Positions 61,032 to 64,000 of a stretch of DNA of 64,000 nucleotides are shown piece by piece. The translations under genes and the position numbers were made by a program. The stretch's first letter is position 1; every line of letters begins with the position of its first letter. Under the pieces are notes generated by a model. It was given only the letters and a program-made list of their open reading frames with translations. It made no database searches and was not told the DNA's origin. The stretch is from Hirudo medicinalis. Taxonomy: Eukaryota; Annelida; Clitellata; Hirudinida; Hirudinidae. Where the stretch lies: assembly GCA_011800805.1 (NCBI GenBank), contig MPNW01000515.1:12245-76244 (forward strand). Reading direction: 5' to 3'.

Positions 61032-63898
61032 TGTACTTTAATTATTTGACCGACATTTAATGCTATTAATAGCATTTAAAAAGGCTTTTACGTAATAATT
61101 ACACATTACATGATATATTTTTTTTAAAGTCAAATTGGTTTCATAAAAGTTTTCAGGTCAAAAGGAGGAGAAATTGGACAAAAAGTTGATTCTGACAGAA
61201 TCTGAAATCCTGGAATCTCTAGCTTTGAATCTTCCACTTGAGTTTCCAGGATCGAATTTTGCTTCAAATTGTTGTAAATTGATTCAAAAGGATTTCATTT
61301 CTTCATTCAATCCACAGTTTCACATGCCCCTTTGGACTTCATTCACAATTTTCAATAACAAGGTAACAGATTAATTTCAAAAGATAGATTTTAATTAATT
61401 CAATTTAAGTTAATTATATTCAAATGACTAACGTTCCTGCATGCTGTTGTAATGGCAACAGTCGTAATGCGTCGCGTTCGCAACCCAGCCAGGGAGAACC
61501 AGGGAGAGCCAGGGAGCGCCCTCATGTAGGACCCAATATAAATGCCTTCACACCCAATTCGGATACATAAGGCACTCAAAATAAAGGGCTAAATACAAAT
61601 TATTAATAATTGATTTATTTCAGTTATTATTTTTTAATATTGTCAGTTAATGTGAACAATTTTAATTGTTCAAGAAATAAATTTCAGACTTCCAACGTTC
61701 TAAAGAATGATTGGTTGTCGGACAAAAACGTGAAAAAATGTTGCATCAGAGCAGACGTGAGAACAAACGACACGTTGAATTATTCACAATTTCAAAACGA
61801 AAAACTCGGAATTAAAAGAGCATTCTTATTTCCTCCTGGTATTTCTTAAAATTTGATCTTGTTATTCATGCCTGGTAACATATTGTATTAATATTTATTC
61901 ATACGATTCTTCTTAATCTCAATCACGGTCCAACATTTTGTAATTGAATCAGAATGGCAAACAGGAAAAGTAGAATGAGCAATAAAAATTGACAATTAAT
62001 ATTTATTTAAATAATAACATTTATTTATTCAGGTTTCACAAAATTCCTTGATGATATTTCAAGTAGCCACGTTTCTTCGAATGTTGTTCCAATGTACGAG
62101 GATTTTGAAGGAGGTGATGACGATGACATTTGACGACGACGATGTTATTGATGCTGCTGCTTCTGATGATGATGACCATGATGATGATGACGATGACGAT
62201 GACGATGTCGATGTAGATGATGAAGAAGATGAAGATGATGGTAGATGGCAAGCAATTAATTTTTATTTAAACATCAGGTGTATGGAAGGAGATGTTGCAT
62301 TTGGTAGAGGAATATTCGGAGAAGTACAAGAAACTGAATGTCCTTGTTGGTCCTGTTTTTGATCAAAATGCCGACGGATTGGCTGATTCTTTGCAGGATG
62401 TCGTAGAGTATGAATTTAAATTTGTAATTACAATATTAGATTTTAAATTTTAGACATTAAATTTAAATTTTGTAGGTTTAATAATTTAAACTATTTTTAA
62501 ATTAATCAAAAAATTGATTGTAAATATTCGCATTAAACTAGTTTCATGACATTTTGCTCACATCCAATAAAGCATTACATAACATTGCGTTATGTGCTTC
62601 ATAACCTGAGCAATTGAAATGTACTCAACTTTAATAATAAATTAGTTAACAAATAATTAATAAATAATTAGTTAATATTTAATTAAACAAGACAAAACAC
62701 AAAACAAAGGCACGTTAACATTAAAAACATTTCTCTGATGAGACAAACGAGGTTAACCTCGTCAATCGTGGAAGTTAAACATTAACTGAATAAAAAGCTC
62801 TATTGAAAAAAAAACATTCCCACTCGACAGGTTTGTGGATGACGAGAAGCAGGTTGCCATTCCGTCACATTATTTTCTCGTCCTCACGAAATGTCAAAGC
62901 GAAAGCATGGATCTGAAGTGCTTGAATTCATTCCACGTTCTTTCCTTCCTTCTTCCACACGTCAGAAATCCTGGAAACTGCTGGGTGTGAATCATTTCCA
63001 ACTGATATCATGCTGCACTTCAATCTAAATATCACTTTAGTGTTCAAATAATGTTTCCAAAATAAGCAGACTTGATTTTGGACCAGATTGATTTACTATT
63101 TATTTCGTTTATTTTTGTTTTATTCACTTAAAAAGAAACATTATTGTTAAGTAACTGCTGCACTAAATAATGATGCATGGAAGCAAAATATTCTAAATTG
63201 TGTTTCAAAGTAAATTCTCAAAATTATTTAATGACGCAAAATTGCTTGCGAAATGCGTACTTGACGACAGTGCCATTTTGAATGACCAGGACAAAAGAGT
63301 GGACAATTACTTGAGGGAGAACGTGGCCCGAGTGAGGGACATCGAACTGCTGACTGGCCTCACTCTCTTGAACGGAATCAGAGACTCAGAAACGAGGATG
63401 AGGCAGTTGACATTTTTGGCAGAAGAACTTTGGCCTCGTTGGTCGTGGTTTGATGTTGAACCTGATACGTGTCCAACTTTCATCGACGACCCAAAAAAGT
63501 AATTGTTATCGTTTAATTATTTGCAATTATTTATTTGTTACAATGAGCCGAACATATTCACACCACGTGACTTTCAAAATCATCAGTTGATGAAATGGCT
63601 TTTCAGATGTATAGTACATAAATGTAGCATAAATACATTTAAGATATATTTAACATACATATACAAAATAATTTGTATTACATTATGAAACGTATTCATT
63701 CGGTTTAAATATTATTTCAGATGCAAGGATCAGAAAATTCCTCTCCTCCTGGTTTCATTGGACGGCTTCAAACCAGATTACCTCCTCAGGAAGCTGACAC
63801 CCACTATTGAACGACTTTACAAATGTGGAGCCACTCATTCGTCCATGACGTCTGTTTATCCGAGCATGACCTTCCCCAACCACTTCTCCATAGTCACA
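53823..63898 (+). CDS. ENPP-type ectonucleotide pyrophosphatase with a second phosphodiesterase domain starting (3' end outside window)
   Basis: Type II membrane ectoenzyme of the ENPP1/3 group, cleaving extracellular nucleotide phosphodiesters. Exons: 53823-53858, 56529-56701, 56994-57165, 57231-57350, 57554-57629, 57928-57961, 58140-58281, 58338-58446, 58719-58871, 59142-59313, 59737-59806, 60027-60111, 60326-60522, 61165-61362, 61688-61838, 62033-62113, 62278-62407, 62831-62986, 63271-63498, 63721-63898. All join in one frame (887 codons so far). Short tail MDYGAPSREPIM, membrane anchor ALLTIGLGVGLGVGL (ENPP3-like), no Cys-rich somatomedin-B domains. Phosphodiesterase: SLDGF Asp, TKTFPNH Thr nucleophile, QPDTAGH, ADHGMD and GGHGSDN, so all metal ligands are present. 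Nuclease-like domain has the calcium loop DQNADGLAD and ARVRDIELLTGL. Then, after TCPTFIDDPKK, the frame runs straight into IPLLLVSLDGF and YPSMTFPNHF of a second phosphodiesterase domain. The borders 60522/61165 and 62986/63271, and the first exon, were chosen by phase. Confidence 0.88.
54120..54400 (+). repeat. TAA/TTA microsatellite cluster in ENPP intron 1
   Basis: Several adjoining AAT and ATT triplet runs broken by AATTAATAACAATAAAT linkers; inverted orientation of the runs would allow hairpins. Confidence 0.9.
54700..54835 (+). repeat. 21-bp tandem repeat, about 6 copies
   Basis: Units of CTCATTAATATTTAAATTTGG with drift towards GACTCATTAATAATTAAATTA. Open on both strands because of its composition; not coding. 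Confidence 0.9.
56139..56162 (-). promoter_or_regulatory. Three AGGTCA half-sites in direct repeat, spacing 3 (DR3)
   Basis: TGACCT occurs at 56139-56144, 56148-56153 and 56157-56162, each separated by CTG, that is AGGTCA-CAG-AGGTCA-CAG-AGGTCA on the minus strand. DR3 is the classical spacing for VDR/RXR-type nuclear receptors. It lies in ENPP intron 1, about 370 bp before the membrane-anchor exon, where it could act as an enhancer or alternative promoter element. Function is inferred only. Confidence 0.5.
56397..56517 (+). repeat. GAC/GAT/GTT tract next to the ENPP membrane-anchor exon
   Basis: An imperfect trinucleotide tract ends 11 bp before the splice acceptor of the anchor exon at 56529. 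One frame reads as acidic polypeptide from an ATG at 56366, another as Met/Leu-rich; I treat it as intronic because 53823-53858 supplies a phase-matched start exon. Confidence 0.7.
60673..61030 (+). mobile_element. LINE (L2/CR1-like) 3' fragment with (ATT)n tail in ENPP intron
   Basis: The RT C-terminal end (HSLLYGTSTSLILSLQRVQN, IFKIALMTYRTLATSNPPYL, RRHTSGLRSSS; one N at 60931) is followed by GGCGCCTCTGACGCTATGC, AAATGGCGCATTATAAATTA and ATT repeats. It lies between ENPP exons 60326-60522 and 61165-61362. The tail is shared with 12281-12365 and with SINE copies. Confidence 0.75.
61425..61605 (+). mobile_element. tRNA-derived SINE copy in ENPP intron
   Basis: TGTAATGGCAACAGTCGTAA, box-B-like GTTCGCAACCC, GGGAGCGCCCTCATG, and a tail CCCAATTCGGATACATAAGG then CACTCAAAATAAAGGGCTAA. 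Same core as 7046-7205 and 33494-33652, but a different tail shared with 34100-34165. Confidence 0.65.
62114..62245 (+). repeat. GAT/GAC tract inside an ENPP intron
   Basis: The intron at 62114-62277 is largely a GAT/GAC/GAA trinucleotide tract beginning at the splice donor itself (GTGATGACGATG). It yields a spurious acidic ORF. Confidence 0.85.
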
Positions 63899-64000
63899 GT
63901 AATTTGTGATTTTCAGCTTTGAATTTTTCCTTTTTTTTTTATTGCAAGAATTCATCGACGTAAATGTGAATGCTGAAACTAATTGACAATTAATCATAAA

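Noticed and set aside
62048..62362. 104-codon ORF with an acidic stretch
   Set aside because: Runs through the GAT-rich intron between two ENPP exons in a non-coding frame.

Overview
This is an AT-rich, intron-dense, repeat-rich nuclear segment from a metazoan, most likely an invertebrate. All recognisable genes are split by short GT/AG introns (commonly 60-700 bp). They encode animal proteins: lactate dehydrogenase, a Mig-10/RIAM/lamellipodin adaptor, an Hv1-type voltage sensor, OSCP1, MFSD9-like transporters, TYW5, an aromatic amino-acid decarboxylase and an ectonucleotide pyrophosphatase. I cannot fix the phylum from this window. It is a draft assembly: there is an 866-base N run (39714-40579), and single N joins at 1054 and 42804 are each flanked by an exact duplicated segment that lies inside an exon.

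Layout. 1-1516 (+): 3' half of lactate dehydrogenase. 2162-5732: decayed DNA transposons. 7423-14683 (-): complete RA-PH adaptor gene (MRL family, modelled at 642 aa), with a retrotransposon gag remnant and microsatellites in its introns. 14684-19371: mostly non-coding, with a 135-bp MITE flanked by a perfect 8-bp target duplication. 19372-20301 (-): Hv1-like protein (261 aa) with Asn where human Hv1 has its selectivity-filter Asp112. 20640-22195 (+): LINE lacking its RT core. 22425-24786 (-): OSCP1 (372 aa), head-to-head with an MFSD9-like transporter (25015-26658, +). 27819-29340 (+): TYW5, with one apparent frameshift. 31501-33113 (+): second MFSD9-like copy; its upstream flank keeps a decayed piece of OSCP1. 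33494-37680: SINE and LINE debris. 38030-43223 (+): aromatic-L-amino-acid decarboxylase with a TATA box, broken by the assembly gap. 43925-49666: a 5.7-kb insertion with hAT-like ends and near-identical 8-bp flanks, holding LINEs and a nested MULE. 53823-63898 and beyond (+): a large ENPP gene whose reading frame runs through a full phosphodiesterase plus nuclease-like unit and on into a second phosphodiesterase domain at the window edge.

The host genes are mostly unrelated in function. The clear relationships are the OSCP1/MFSD9 divergent pair, the MFSD9 tandem duplication bracketing TYW5, and the internal domain duplication of ENPP. The most unusual observations are the Asn-bearing Hv1 homologue, the double-phosphodiesterase ENPP frame, the segmental duplication carrying a broken OSCP1 5' end, and the layered nest of transposons.
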